From positions 310,001 through 374,000 of the forward strand of contig CAKOGP040001770.1 in assembly GCA_933822405.4 (NCBI GenBank): a DNA stretch of 64,000 nt, read 5' to 3'. Under the pieces are notes generated by a model, which was given only the letters and a program-made list of their open reading frames with translations, was not told the DNA's origin and ran no database searches. Each line of letters starts with the position of its first letter. The stretch's first letter is position 1. The DNA comes from Cylindrotheca closterium (lineage: Eukaryota > Bacillariophyta > Bacillariophyceae > Bacillariales > Bacillariaceae). Made by a program: the position numbers and the translations under genes. Shown piece by piece: positions 1 through 10,800 of this stretch.

Positions 1-1
1 C

Positions 2-358
2 GCCCAGTTACGTCAGTTGTTGTTGGCGCTACAAGAGCAGAACCAAGATATTCTTCTAGTCCTTCGCGACGTCCAAATTGGTGTCCAAACCATTCAAAGC
101 AGTGGAGGTGGTGGTGGTGGTGGTCCACGATTGGCGACGGGCCCAATCTCTACCAGCAACATTCCTGTTGCGACAGATGGGGGCGCTCTAGGTGTCACTC
201 CCACTGGAAAGCTTAAAGAATTGCAAGCAAGACTGCACCACTCTAACGGCACTGTTGCACAAGCGGTTCAATCTCTGAAACAGGAGCAAAAATCAAGTGG
301 CCTTGGTTTTTATGGAATGATTCTCGGATACATTGTCATTTCGTACCTATTCAGTTAA
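2..358 (+). CDS. C-terminal fragment of a tail-anchored coiled-coil protein (5' end outside window)
   Basis: The reading frame is open from base 2 and has no convincing ATG, so this is the 3' end of a gene that begins to the left. The visible ~118 residues comprise a Gln/Leu-rich amphipathic stretch, a run of seven glycines, a second short coiled-coil-like stretch, and a hydrophobic C-terminal segment (about the last 17 residues, ending YLFS) that looks like a tail anchor. This arrangement (coiled coil, then a single membrane segment at the very C-terminus) is seen in ER-Golgi cargo receptors of the L-type lectin (ERGIC-53/VIP36) group and in SNARE-like proteins. The lectin or SNARE part is not in the window, so the identity stays open. 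The stop is TAA at 356-358. Confidence 0.55.
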   Translation, partial: AQLRQLLLALQEQNQDILLVLRDVQIGVQTIQSSGGGGGGGPRLATGPISTSNIPVATDGGALGVTPTGKLKELQARLHHSNGTVAQAVQSLKQEQKSSGLGFYGMILGYIVISYLFS

Positions 359-487
359 GAGAAAAAGAGTAGTGGGTATAGTGCTAGACCACGAACTATA
401 TTAATCATAACACTAAAGAACAATCTTTGTATACGCAATAGATATCTAAGATGATGGAAACATTATTATATACAGCTGTTCTAACGT

Positions 488-982
488 TTACTTGAGTTGT
501 TGTGTAATAAAGTTCATCATGGTCTTTTGAGCTTCTGCTCTTCCCTTTCTGGCCTCATCAGAAGCTGACTTCAAACTTGTGCACAGCTCTTTGGAAAGTG
601 CCTCTGGTCCCAATCCCTTTCCAGCCTCGGTGATGATAATTTCAAGTGTCTTGGGTGGGTTATTGACATCCCTCTTCACTTCGACCTTGTCCGCACTTCC
701 AGCGGAAATCATTGTCTTGTCCATAGTTTCTGCCAATTGCTTTCGTGCATTCATGGCGATCATGTATTCATCGACGGACATGCCCATTGCCTTTGCCGCT
801 TGTTCAATTTGAGCAGCCTCTTCTGGATTGTCTTCCTTTGGTCTCCCTTCCCCGGCTCCACCGAACATGTTCATTTGTGTGAGGGATTGTTGTTGTTGTT
901 GCTGCTGTTGTCTCATCATGGGTGCGAAGGCAGCCGATTGAGAAAGGAATAGAGAGAAGGTGGCGATAATAGAGAGCTTCAT
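488..982 (-). CDS. small plastid-targeted protein, possibly YbaB-like
   Basis: This is a single-exon gene of 164 aa. Residues 1-19 form a signal peptide ending in the motif AAFAP, the signature at which heterokont plastid precursors are cleaved, so import into a complex plastid is expected. A poly-Gln run follows (residues ~25-32; CAG/CAA repeats around 889-909). The mature part is helical and charged: a helix of ~50 residues, a central segment with alternating hydrophobic residues (KTLEIIITEAG), then a helix ending in MMNFITQQL. The helix-strand-helix order and the C-terminal helix rich in Ala/Glu/Gln recall nucleoid-associated YbaB/EbfC proteins, which plastids possess. That relation is only an impression from the layout. 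The Met at 982 is chosen because it gives the signal peptide. Confidence 0.75.
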   Translation of the reverse strand: MKLSIIATFSLFLSQSAAFAPMMRQQQQQQQQSLTQMNMFGGAGEGRPKEDNPEEAAQIEQAAKAMGMSVDEYMIAMNARKQLAETMDKTMISAGSADKVEVKRDVNNPPKTLEIIITEAGKGLGPEALSKELCTSLKSASDEARKGRAEAQKTMMNFITQQLK

Positions 983-1438
983 TTTGATGGATTTGTGTAG
1001 TGTAGACTTTTAGGACAAGATGAGGAAGGATGATTTGAATGGGAGTTTCTCGTCATCACAAATCGATCTCCCAACAAGTTGAAGACTGAGGTTCCAAGTG
1101 TCACTATTGGAGGAATCTGGAATCATTACCGGGACACGTACATTGCGAAAACTCTCATTTGTAAAAGTTCCAGACCCTTCCCGCCGGGCGCACGACAGGC
1201 GAAGGTGGGAGAAGAACGGAAGAAACCAGAAACCAGATGCAAAATACATCATCATATCCTCCGACTTTCTTAATAACATTGAAGGCGCTTAAGTCAGTTA
1301 TCCGACAAGAACACTAGTCACTCCATTCATTCATTCATTCATCGGAGAGATCGATCGCATCGAGGTGCCTCTATCATTGCCTAGCAGACCTGAATCAATC
1401 ATTAGCGCTAGTCGCAACGCGAATGCTAGCTCAAAACC

Positions 1439-2752
1439 ATGGAACTCAAAACATCAGCTCTAACGGAAGAGCTCATCAAGCTTCCAAAGGAAATTCGAAA
1501 TTTGCTCTCGGGGGGTATTGCCGGCATGGCTGCAAAGAGTGTGGTTGCTCCATTTGACAGAATAAAAATCCTTTATCAGATTTCCTCTGCTGAATTTCAC
1601 ATTTCGAACGTCCCCAAAGTGGCCATGAACATTGTTCGCACCGAAGGCCTCCAGGCTCTGTGGAAAGGAAATACTGCTACGATGATACGGGTGTTTCCAT
1701 ATTCCGGTATACAATTTATGATATTTGATAGATGCAAGACCTTCTTGTTAAGAGAACAAGAAATGACATATGTACAGCAAAAAATTACCGACCCAGAGGC
1801 ACCCAAGCCAACTTGGGGCATGACACCTCTACAGAGTTTAATGTCAGGGATGCTAGCTGGAGCATCATCCGTGTGCGTCACTTATCCACTAGACTTGACG
1901 AGAGCCCAACTAGCTGTATTACGGCGGAGAAGTGATGCTCCGAATCTGAGATTCTATCAAATCATTGCCCAAAATTATACCAATCGGGTATGTCGTCGGC
2001 TTGCTTCCGAACCTTATATACATGTTTTGTACACACATTGTTGCTCACTGGTACTATATCGATTCTCTTTCTTCTTCTTCTTCTTCTTTTCACAATATTG
2101 TTCTAGGGACTACCGGGGCTGTTTCGGGGAATCACACCAACAATGATGGGAATACTTCCGTACTCTGGAATTGCATATTCTGTGAATGAACAAACCAAGA
2201 GAAGAGTGAGTAATAATTTATGTGCAGACTGAGAACAATCATTGAAATATGCTCATTGGTGATTCTCTCGCTAACTGATCTTTCTTGTACTGGTTGGTAC
2301 TTTTACCTTTGTTTGAACAGATTCAAAATATGACTGGACGTGATGTGACAACCGTCGAACGAATGGTCTGTGGTGGGTTGTCAGGACTGATTGCACAGAC
2401 GATAGCCTATCCCTTGGAAGTAACACGGCGACGGATGCAAACCATTGGAATCATTCCGACATCCGGGACTGATGCAGCAGTGGATAGTGTTGGAAAGGGA
2501 TCCTCGAGGGCCGGGGCAGTGGAGGCTGCCATTCGAGCCGTCACACCCACCAAACCACCCTCCATGGCAGCCATTGTGAGAGAGTTGTACGCAGAGCAGG
2601 GAATACCGGGGTTTTTCAAGGGTGTTACTCTCAACTGGTTCAAAGGACCAATCGCTTTTTCCATTTCTTTTACGATATTTGATACCGTCCAAAGCCGTCT
2701 TTCTACAGAGAGCGAACGGGAACTGAGGCTACCCAAACAACAAACTTCCTAA
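1439..2752 (+). CDS. mitochondrial carrier (SLC25), CoA/adenine-nucleotide type
   Basis: Three exons: 1439-1987, 2107-2205 and 2321-2752, all phase 0, joined by GT-AG introns of 119 and 115 nt; the product is 359 aa. Three carrier repeats are visible, each with the Px[DE]xx[RK] signature: PFDRIK (exon 1), PLDLTR (end of exon 1), PLEVTR (exon 3). The first repeat reads AAKSVVAPFDRIKILYQ, which is characteristic of the yeast Leu5 / human SLC25A42 group that imports coenzyme A into mitochondria in exchange for adenosine nucleotides. The neighbouring ATP-Mg/phosphate carriers are the main alternative, but there is no EF-hand N-terminus here. Six transmembrane helices are expected in the inner mitochondrial membrane. 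Exon 2 carries the GLFRG...GILPYSGI segment typical of the second repeat. Intron 1 has a long polypyrimidine (CTT)n tract before its AG. Confidence 0.88.
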
Positions 2753-3067
2753 AACAACTAATACTGTAAGAGCCGACAAAACGGCTGCGTCGTCATGTAA
2801 AATTAAGAATAGATTTGGATATGGTTATATTTGATGATAGTTTTTTCTGCATGTGATTGATTGAGCGGGTAATGGTTGTCCTCCATACCGGTGCAGTGCA
2901 AGTATAAAATACTATCGCCGTCTGACAGTTCGTTTTCGGTAGGTATAATACTGTATTGGATTATTATCATCCAATTACAACTCGTCTGCACCGGAACTGC
3001 GACGCAAGATTCTGGCTCTTGTAACTTCATTCAAGTGAGCCTCTCTTGCCACTATTCGGTCCACAAA
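2753..3067. other. intergenic region, carrier 3' side / 3' side of secreted gene
   Basis: No gene recognised. The region holds the 3' end of the carrier transcript and probably the last, short exon of the secreted-protein gene on the minus strand, whose acceptor site could not be fixed. One copy of the recurrent motif TACCGGTG lies at 2886. Confidence 0.5.
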
Positions 3068-3160
3068 CTACCAGCCAGTACAAATAATAATAAATGGATC
3101 AATGAGAGGCTGATCCATGACACAGAATTCACAAACATGAACACGAAATTCCGAACTTAC

Positions 3161-3460
3161 TCTTGGGTCTGCATCCAAGTCCAATTCTTGCAACTTGTGC
3201 TTGTATGCCTTGATCTTATGTAGGACTTTATTGTACTGTTTTTCAGTCAAAAGAGTTTCACCAGAGTTATGGTCTTCCAATTGTGTTTCATATCCCGCCA
3301 AGAGGTCCGCAAACTGTTGCTTTCGGAGTTTGCGAGTGGACAGAATTTCTTCACGGCTGGACTCGACGTGGCCAGTCAGTTCATCCGTCTCATAGCGTGT
3401 ATTGCCATGAACAGTTCCAATAAGGAACAATAAAGAGAGGAGGAGAAGGAATGGTTTCAT
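3161..3460 (-). CDS. small secreted coiled-coil protein, paralog 1 (first exon; 3' exon not resolved)
   Basis: The Met at 3460 starts a clear signal peptide (residues 1-19, cleavage near VHG-N). A charged helical segment follows, with the core SREEIL ... LEDHNSGETLL ... KLQEL. The same core occurs in the divergent gene at 3681-4124 and in the gene at 6693-7391, so the three form a local family. Residue 100 (Arg, codon AGA at 3163-3161) is followed directly by GTAAGT, a strong donor, and paralog 3 has its intron at the equivalent place (after ...ER). Reading through would give a 130-aa protein ending at 3068, but a spliced form with a short last exon below 3160 is more likely. Several AG acceptors are possible and none is decisive. 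Function unknown; expected in the secretory pathway or cell wall. Confidence 0.72.
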
Positions 3461-3680
3461 GATGTGAAACGATGTAATGTGCTGTTGAAATGACTTCAGT
3501 GTTGTATTCTATAGATGTCGATTCGTGCCGGTCACTTTTTCTCTTGGTTGGTAGTCGTGAAATGCTGGACTACCAAAGTCCTTTATTTTGAATTCATCGT
3601 TCGACCACTCCGATACCAAGCCGTCATTTTCAAAAATCATTCATCGAACATCTCTCAAACACGTTTCTTTCATCATCACC

Positions 3681-4124
3681 ATGGCCAAGTTTTCATCCTT
3701 TCTCTTGATTTGCTGCTTGACATTTCTATTGTTGTTGGTGTCATCCAACACTACTAATGCGGAGTCTGCCATTGATGCGAAACGAAAGGAAATATTGACT
3801 CGCCGGGACAGTCACAAACGCCGCATCACGGCGTTGATCAAACACATGCGCAGTCAATTGGCGGATCACTCGGCTGGTGTAAAAGTCATGGAGGAAAAGG
3901 AAAAGGCAGATTTGGAACGACGATTGGCGCTATATGTTCAAAAGGTCGATTCAATGAAAGAGTATGTTGACGATGAAGAGGTGGAAACTACCATGGCACG
4001 AGAGGAATCCCAGAAGAAACATCGTGCAAACTACAAAGAGAAAATCATAGCAGAGGCAAGAAGATTGGAAGAGGAAAAAGAGAAAAAGTCCGAAGATGCG
4101 AATTATGGTAGCGATGACTTATAG
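3681..4124 (+). CDS. small secreted coiled-coil protein, paralog 2
   Basis: Single exon, 147 aa. The ATG at 3681 is preferred over an in-frame ATG at 3588 because it has an ACCATGG context and begins a perfect signal peptide (about 25 residues, ending ...TTNAES). The rest is almost entirely charged helix: RKEIL near residue 34, the core LADHSAG, then a long Lys/Glu-rich coiled coil to the acidic end (...NYGSDDL). It is divergently transcribed from paralog 1 with about 220 bp between the two ATGs, so they may share a promoter. Compared with paralogs 1 and 3 it lacks introns and has a longer, more charged C-terminal tail. No known domain recognised. The product is probably secreted or in the endomembrane lumen. 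Confidence 0.75.
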   Translation: MAKFSSFLLICCLTFLLLLVSSNTTNAESAIDAKRKEILTRRDSHKRRITALIKHMRSQLADHSAGVKVMEEKEKADLERRLALYVQKVDSMKEYVDDEEVETTMAREESQKKHRANYKEKIIAEARRLEEEKEKKSEDANYGSDDL

Positions 4125-4287
4125 AGTAAAGAAACTTTTCAAGTCGCAATCTGTCGTCTAGACTCTTTCGTGTACCATCTCTCGTTACAACGACGGATCT
4201 GATGATGAAACTTGCACGGATACTAATCTTCTTACAGACCAAGCAGCACTAAAGATTCAAAAGTTTACAATACCACTATTGTAATTG

Positions 4288-6306
4288 TTAGACATCTAGT
4301 AGTCTCTGTACCAGCTCTGCTTTTATGCCACTGACTTTCTCCCCTCGCTCCTTCAACATTTCCTTGAGCGTCGGAACGGTGTAGCTTTCGAGCTCTTCTC
4401 TCAAAAGTGTGGGACTGTCCGCCTCGTGTATTGACCCTGCCTCTGGCTCTAGTTCCTCTGCCATTTCTACAACGCTCTTACTTTCTGCGCTATCTGGAGT
4501 TCCACCAGCTACTGACAGTGGCTCGAACGCCAACCCAAGCTTGAAACTGATGCTTACCACCCGTTGGGCGCCCCTCATATCTCGGACAAAAGTAAGCACC
4601 TTGCCTTCCTTGCCAACTCGACCAGTTCTCCCTGCCAAATGTGCATATGCAGCAGGACTGTTTGGCGCCCCTCCTGCCAGGACGACATAGGCAACGTTGG
4701 GAATATCCAAACCACGGGCGAGTTTCTCAGACACCACAAAGACTGGAGTTTCTTCCCAACTATTGTGCTGGGTGTCCGCTTTTTCCAAATCCAACGCCTT
4801 GCTGGATTCTCGAATGTCGTCTCGAAGCGTTATGGTGTGTTGCATGCCACAGTCGGTCAATAATGTATCGGCGGTAAGCTGTACTCCAGTCCTTCCTGGA
4901 AACACAAGTGTTGGACCTGGTGGAAGCTGCTTCATGACTTGCCAAACTTCCTTGATCATAGCAGCTCCTTCTCTTTCTGCTCCTTCCTCTTGAATCATGT
5001 ACATGTGCTTGATAGTGGTTGGTAACAAACTACTTCTTCGTTCGTCTGCGTCCTTCCCAACCCGACTATCGGCACATACCAAGACGGAACCCATCTCGAC
5101 AGTGGTGGCATCTGTTAATTCCATTACCTGCCTTCTCAGAGTTCTTCCCACTGTGGCACTAGCACAAATTAGTTGAATATGATTTCGGCTTTTGACAAAA
5201 AAGGAGCGACCCTGGGATGCAATTGTGTCAAACAGCGAAATGGCGTCTGACTTTTGGAGTCGTTTCTTTCGTTCCCATAGATCTGTCCCGCCATTGCCAT
5301 TGCGAGTGTCGTTCTCAATTCGAGCCATTGCTTCCGTCTGCATGATTCGATCGGCTTCATCAAGAACAAGAGTCTCGAGGTTTTCAAGCACCCGTCTGCC
5401 CTTTCGTGATTTAATGCTAAACTCAAGCCACTTCAACAAAGCTCCTGCTGTTCCGACAATTATTGGGGTATTCAGAACTTCCTCATCTGGGACAAATCCC
5501 GTCGAACCCTCATCAAACAAATCTGATGTTATGATGCACACAGACGATCCTGGTATATCCTTTGTAGGAGTCCATATGCCGTCCACTACCGATTTTATCT
5601 GTTTTGCCAATTCCAAACTGGGTGTGACGACCATGACCGAACCAAACTTTTTTCTCGACACTCGGCACATGAGGGGTAGAAGATATGCCAAACTCTTTCC
5701 AGATCCAGTAGCAGCGGCAATGACCACATTCTGTCTGCTTGTGATTGGGCCAAAGCTTTCCGTCTGAATAGCTGTTGGGGTATCGTACAGGGTTTTCAGC
5801 TTTGGAGAAAGGATTGGTCCAGTCGACAGGGTCCCCCATACCATGTGTGGCGGCAGTGACTTTTTTTGACTGTCATCATCTTCATCCTCATCTTTTGCTG
5901 GTGCAGCTGGCTGTTTCTTTCCCGGCTTCTTCTTTTCGGATTGGAGTTTCTGCTTCATTTTCATTAGATTGTTGAGCATCTCAGTTGGCGTCTCTCCTGG
6001 AACTTCTGGCACCGACCCATCAGATTTTGAAACAAAGAAAAGTGCATCACCTTCTGTTTCCCATCTAGGCGGTTTCTTTCTACCTGTTCGAACTCCCCGC
6101 TTACTTCTCAGATCGTATCCCTTTCTCTTCTTGTTCGATGCTTGTGTTCCTCGTTTCCACTTTTGACTGTTGGTGGATGTAGACAGTTTTGACCATCTCT
6201 TTTCACCGTTGCTCGTTGAAAATGCGCATGATAAGTTTAATATTATGGTATGAACAAAGAAAATAACAAAAAGCACATGACTTGTCATGATCCTCAGAGC
6301 TGCCAC
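4288..6306 (-). CDS. plastid-type DEAD-box RNA helicase with C-terminal SAP domain
   Basis: Single exon, 672 aa. Residues ~8-28 are hydrophobic and end in SCAFST, a signal peptide with a Phe-type plastid-import site; a basic Ser/Lys-rich region to ~140 would be transit peptide and linker. The helicase core carries motif I AATGSGKS (~198-205), Ia TPSLELAKQ, Ib-like GTAGALLKWL, motif II DEAD (~316-319), motif III SAT, RecA2 motifs SEKLARGLDIP and HLAGRTGRVG (motif VI). The first-domain Q motif is weak (TPTAIQTESF). The last ~35 residues (TVPTLKEMLKERG...KAELVQRLL) form a SAP motif, a nucleic-acid-binding helix-extended-loop-helix more usual in DNA-associated proteins. The likely job is unwinding or remodelling of plastid RNA or nucleoid-bound transcripts. 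It stands between members of the small secreted-protein family, with no functional link apparent. Confidence 0.9.
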   Translation of the reverse strand: MAALRIMTSHVLFVIFFVHTIILNLSCAFSTSNGEKRWSKLSTSTNSQKWKRGTQASNKKRKGYDLRSKRGVRTGRKKPPRWETEGDALFFVSKSDGSVPEVPGETPTEMLNNLMKMKQKLQSEKKKPGKKQPAAPAKDEDEDDDSQKKSLPPHMVWGTLSTGPILSPKLKTLYDTPTAIQTESFGPITSRQNVVIAAATGSGKSLAYLLPLMCRVSRKKFGSVMVVTPSLELAKQIKSVVDGIWTPTKDIPGSSVCIITSDLFDEGSTGFVPDEEVLNTPIIVGTAGALLKWLEFSIKSRKGRRVLENLETLVLDEADRIMQTEAMARIENDTRNGNGGTDLWERKKRLQKSDAISLFDTIASQGRSFFVKSRNHIQLICASATVGRTLRRQVMELTDATTVEMGSVLVCADSRVGKDADERRSSLLPTTIKHMYMIQEEGAEREGAAMIKEVWQVMKQLPPGPTLVFPGRTGVQLTADTLLTDCGMQHTITLRDDIRESSKALDLEKADTQHNSWEETPVFVVSEKLARGLDIPNVAYVVLAGGAPNSPAAYAHLAGRTGRVGKEGKVLTFVRDMRGAQRVVSISFKLGLAFEPLSVAGGTPDSAESKSVVEMAEELEPEAGSIHEADSPTLLREELESYTVPTLKEMLKERGEKVSGIKAELVQRLLDV

Positions 6307-6692
6307 TGGCGTTTTGTTGTGGTTCTTTTACTGTATTTATTCTTCTAAGATTGAGAAGTGATGGGTTCCGTTCAGTGGGTAATGAGCCATTTTGATTAAT
6401 ACGATTACAGCTTATGCGAAGGTAAAAACTCAATGTTCGATTGGCAAATGGCAATGACGAGATATCTCGTTCCAACAAACTACAGTATCCATGTGGCAAG
6501 AACATCGTAATTATGACTTTAAAAGAGCAGAAGTTCCCATCTTCCATGAATTTTAGAAATAAATCGTATCGATTCTCCACCATTCCAACTTGAAAACTAA
6601 TGACATCAGCTTCAGATTCTGACCGAGTTCGAGTCTTTCTACTGAGACAAACAGCCACCATATGTATCGATTGAAGATAAGAATAAATGAAC

Positions 6693-7391
6693 TTAGAGTT
6701 CCGATCGTCGGGAGTATCGTTCTGAACGAATCCTTTCTCGATCTAGTTGTCGATTGATTTCCTTTGTTTTGGCAAAATGAGCAGGAGATACAAAAATCAC
6801 ATGTCAGTCCATACTCGTTTCACAAAATGATATAGTCATACAATTTTCAAGACTCTTCATTCAACAAATGAAACGAAATGCTTGCTATTTCTTCCAGCGT
6901 CAGAAAAGTCGTGCTCGACTCCACATCATCAAGAACTTACTCGTTCGTCCAATGGCTTGTTCAATCGCTCAAGTTTTCGCTCGTACAATGGAATTCGTCT
7001 TGCATGTTTTGCATAGTCTTCGTCTTCCATCAGATTTCTTCCCGAATCATGGTCATCAACCTTGTCTTTGACTTGCTGAAGAAGTTTTGCCAGGTGGGTG
7101 CGACGTCTTTCATGGTTTTCAATGACGTCTTGTCTCTGTTTATTTTTTCAAAGGTAAAGGCATGGAAGAGACAGAGAAGAAATAGCAAGAGATGTATTTT
7201 GTAAGCAAGCGCCGTGGGTGTACATGATGAGCGTGTACAACATAGTGGAATTGTTTTGGACATACCGACAATCGACCTTCAACCCTGTTGGTTCCTTTCA
7301 AGTTGCTGCTGCTCTCCTGTGCTACGACAATGTTTACACTCGCCAGTAAGAAACAGAGTAGGGCTAAAAAGGAGATTGCTGAAAGTTGCAT
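6693..7391 (-). CDS. small secreted coiled-coil protein, paralog 3 (three short exons)
   Basis: This gene is easy to miss because no single exon is longer than 200 nt. Proposed exons on the minus strand: 7391-7266, 7135-6941 and 6761-6693, all phase 0, with GT-AG introns of 130 and 179 nt; the product is 129 aa and ends at TAA 6695-6693. Exon 1 is a signal peptide (MQLSAISFLALLCF..., cleavage near VVAQ-E). Exon 2 encodes the family core: SRQDV at the junction, then KVDDHDSGRNLMEDEDY, aligning with paralog 1 (LEDHNSGETLLTEKQY) and paralog 2 (LADHSAGVKVMEEKE). The exon 2 donor falls at the same place as the donor in paralog 1. Exon 3 adds a short Arg-rich helix. Function unknown; secreted or endomembrane. 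Confidence 0.7.
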
Positions 7392-7495
7392 CTTGAATAT
7401 GAGACACTTGGGTTTGAGGTTTCGTTGTTTTGTTATTGCTGGGTGGAATGATGATGATTCAAATAGTTGGGATTTCGTTTTGGCGGGAGTGGCGC

Positions 7496-7637
7496 AATCT
7501 AACGTAGACGGAAGAAAGCGGTCGAACCAATGGACTCAATAGTGACTCCATGAACGACGGTAGGGCGACCGTCATCTCAGTATTGCACCAGCAACCTAAG
7601 TCCGATCTACACATATCGAACTTGTGTGCAAGTATAC
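7496..7637 (+). repeat. dispersed ~140-bp element, copy A
   Basis: This segment shares several exact blocks in the same order with 32185-32325: AATCTAACGTAGACG at the left end, ACGACGGT...CGACCGTCA in the middle, AAGTCCGAT, and TATCGAACTTGTGTGC at the right end. The central block is an inverted repeat. In both places the element lies a few hundred bases upstream of a + strand gene and just downstream of a TGGCGGG motif (7481 here). It may be a conserved promoter module or a short non-autonomous mobile element. Confidence 0.65.
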
Positions 7638-7812
7638 TGACAGAAAGATAGAGTTATTTCTTTCTTTATAATCAGTTTTATTGTTATTACATTTAATCGC
7701 AAGAGTATCAGTTGTCTTAGGCATCTTTTACGGTGGATTGTTTGAGCTTAGCCGACAATTTCACAAGTTTTCCAGTCCTCCAGCCTTTCCGACAACAACA
7801 ACAGCAACAAGA

Positions 7813-10800
7813 ATGCCCAGTCAATCTTTCCTCTCCAAGAAATTTGCCGTAGGTGAATTTTTGAACCTCCGCGATTCGATTACGAATCTCCCCTATGAAG
7901 GGAAACTCAACTATCATCTCGCTCTTGACAACAAGTGTCCAACTCTCAAGAACCTCCAAAGTTCTTATGGATTTCCCGTCGAGCGGCTCTCCGAAGGCAA
8001 GCCCCTCTACAGGGTAACATGCCCTGAGGATTTCCGGCCAGCAAGAGAGCGATATGCAGAGTTAGATGCGGAATTCAAGAGATGGAATGACCCAAGTTTG
8101 ACTTACCATCAGCGTCTGATGCTTGGTGAAACCAAACCACCAGGATTTGCGCTAGTTGTTCGGAAAGGGGCGGACGGAGAACCTTGTCATCTATGCTTCA
8201 TCTCTGCTCCGGTAATGACAAAACCGAATACGAGCTCAGACAGTGGTTTCGGTGCACCATTGTTGGCTGATGTCTTTGAGGCCACGGTGACGAACCACTT
8301 GAAGTGTCCTCGGCCAGTTGATGAACCGAATCACTTGATGTTGGGTTCCCTGTGCGGTACCACCTTAGGTGTATCCCTGGACGAAGGACGTCGGGCTTTT
8401 GCAGAAGCGTTGTTTCCTGTGATCATGTCTGATGGTTTGGCCTTGGGTCAGAAACCGCTGAATGGAGATTCGTGGAAAATTTTAATTTTTCCATTTATGT
8501 CAGAATGCCCAGTTGGTTTCGTTTGGCCAGCTACAATTAGCTATGCCGAATTCTGTGATTCTCTGGAGAATCGCAATAGTAAGGTTTTTGGGGGATTGTT
8601 GCATCTTCTCGGCACCCAAAAAGCGGCAATTAAAAATTGGTTTGACGCCGTCAATGCTAATTCTCAGGCGTTTGGCGTACCTGTGGTATCGGCTCTTCCT
8701 CTGTGGGATACTTTTCCAACTATAGATAACCCTAATGGACAATCGCTGATTGGTGATTGTAAGCAGTTGGCACCGTTTCAGGTCCAACAAGATCGTTTCT
8801 TGCGCAATCATTTCTCTCAAATTGTGAGACGTGGACCTATCGCTGCCCAATCCAAGGCGTTCCAGATGGCGCGGATGCAGTACCATATGTTCCTTAAACG
8901 CGGAACATTGGAATATCCATTGGATCAAGGTGGTGGTGGCACCCTATCTGCTGAATGCCAACCTTTTCTGAGTCAAATGATGCGACCCATGGATGGATGG
9001 AACGATGATGGCCCGAATTGGTGTGCCAACTTTACACTGGACCCAGTGGAGGTCCCGTCTCCCTTCCATCTTTATCCAGTAAAAGATATTCCCAAAACAG
9101 CAAAAGCACCTCCAGGTTATAAACCACAACGTCTGGTGCGACCGGTGGAAGAAGAACCAGGAGAATCTTTTGATGATTTTCTAGCAGCTTCTGAAAAACT
9201 ACATTCAGGTGAGCAATTGGACGATCCAGTTGATTCCTCTTCCGATACGGAGGAGGTCGCATATGTCGCTACACTAGGACCACCACCCAATGATGGTGGT
9301 CCACGAAGGGTGACGAATCCAACTGCAGGTGGGCCGTATGCACAGATGGCAGCGACCCCGAGACCACCAACTCGTGATCCGACAACAGGACGCCAAACGG
9401 GGGTATCATGGTCAACGTCGCCATCTTTTCTTGCACCTGTGCCAGCTGTCTCTCCTCCTGAAGATGACGACGCCGGTTATAATGTTCATGCAGGGGATCC
9501 ATTTGCACCTACTGTAACACCATTAAAGCGGCAGCATCTACCATTTCAACAGTCTGGACGAACGACTACACCGCATCCTCATAGAGACGAGGCGGACTGG
9601 ACTTCCCCATTTGCGCCCCATAAGCGTCCGAGGATGGATGTTGGGGACCATGCAGGGCCATTTCAACCAACTCCGTCTCCTTTTCGGGGGAGCCCAAGTC
9701 CTCCTGTTCCTACAATGCACGATCCATTTGCACGGGCACCATCTCCGTATCACACAGCGCCAGTCCAGCAGTCGCCGTTCCATCCTATGCCAGTGCAACA
9801 ACATCCTCACGTGACTCCGGGCGTGTATCACACGCCGTCGCCATACCAGCCAACGCCACCGTCGCAGTATCCACATTCACCGTACCCACACCCAACATTC
9901 GTGCCTGACGGAATGGGTGGATACTATCAGACAATGGTAAATCCCGCTGCTATGATCCCGGGACATCCTCATGGTGGCCTTGTTTACTCGCCTGTTGTTG
10001 CAAAGCCGGGTGCTCTCAAGATTCGACTAGAGTCAACGAAGCACGCGGCTATTTCCACACCGGAACAAAGGACAATATGTCCACCTGTGTTCCTATCATG
10101 TTGTTTTTGGTTGCTCCAAGACATCGGTGATGTGGGTGCTGGTGTTGTTCATTGCAGAAAAGATGGCGAACCAGCAAGACAAGTGTCTTCTGAAGCTGTC
10201 TTTCGAATCCTCATGCCATCGGAACTTGGACGACAGGTTATGTCGGGTGTGGATCATAAGAATGACGGAAATGCAGCTGCGGTTGCCATGGTCCGGGTGA
10301 TAAGATACCGTGCCAAACTGTCACTTGGGCCGTTTGGACCATTACGATTACCTTCCGAGCAGCTGTTGACTACTGTCATGGATAGTGTCTTTGTCCGGAA
10401 TGGTTTGGACATGAACACATGGAGTGTGGATCCGGAAAGACCGCCTCCTTCTGACGCTAAGAAACAATTCTCGGTATTGTCCTTCCTTCCTTGTTTGGAC
10501 ACTGGTATGTCTTCTACCATGGTTCTACGCGGGGGTATAACTCTCGACCAAGCGAGGCAACTGGGAATGATCATCTACTATTTCTTCGCCATGTTGAGTG
10601 CTAAGAAGCCGACCTATGATGGTGCGGATTATGATGATGGGGATTTTCAGCGTTCCATCTTTGGTAATACTCTATTTTTAATGTGCAATACTTTGATGCA
10701 GAATGGAGATTTGATGCGATTGTGGATGAGGTATCCGGAAATGTGTACCACGGAATACATTCGTGACCTAACGGAGCTTTTGTACCACTTGAAGTCGTTT

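Noticed and set aside
6203..6661. 152-codon open frame on the minus strand overlapping the helicase start
   Set aside because: It overlaps the helicase leader in another frame, shows no domain or signal, and its composition is that of AT-rich spacer.
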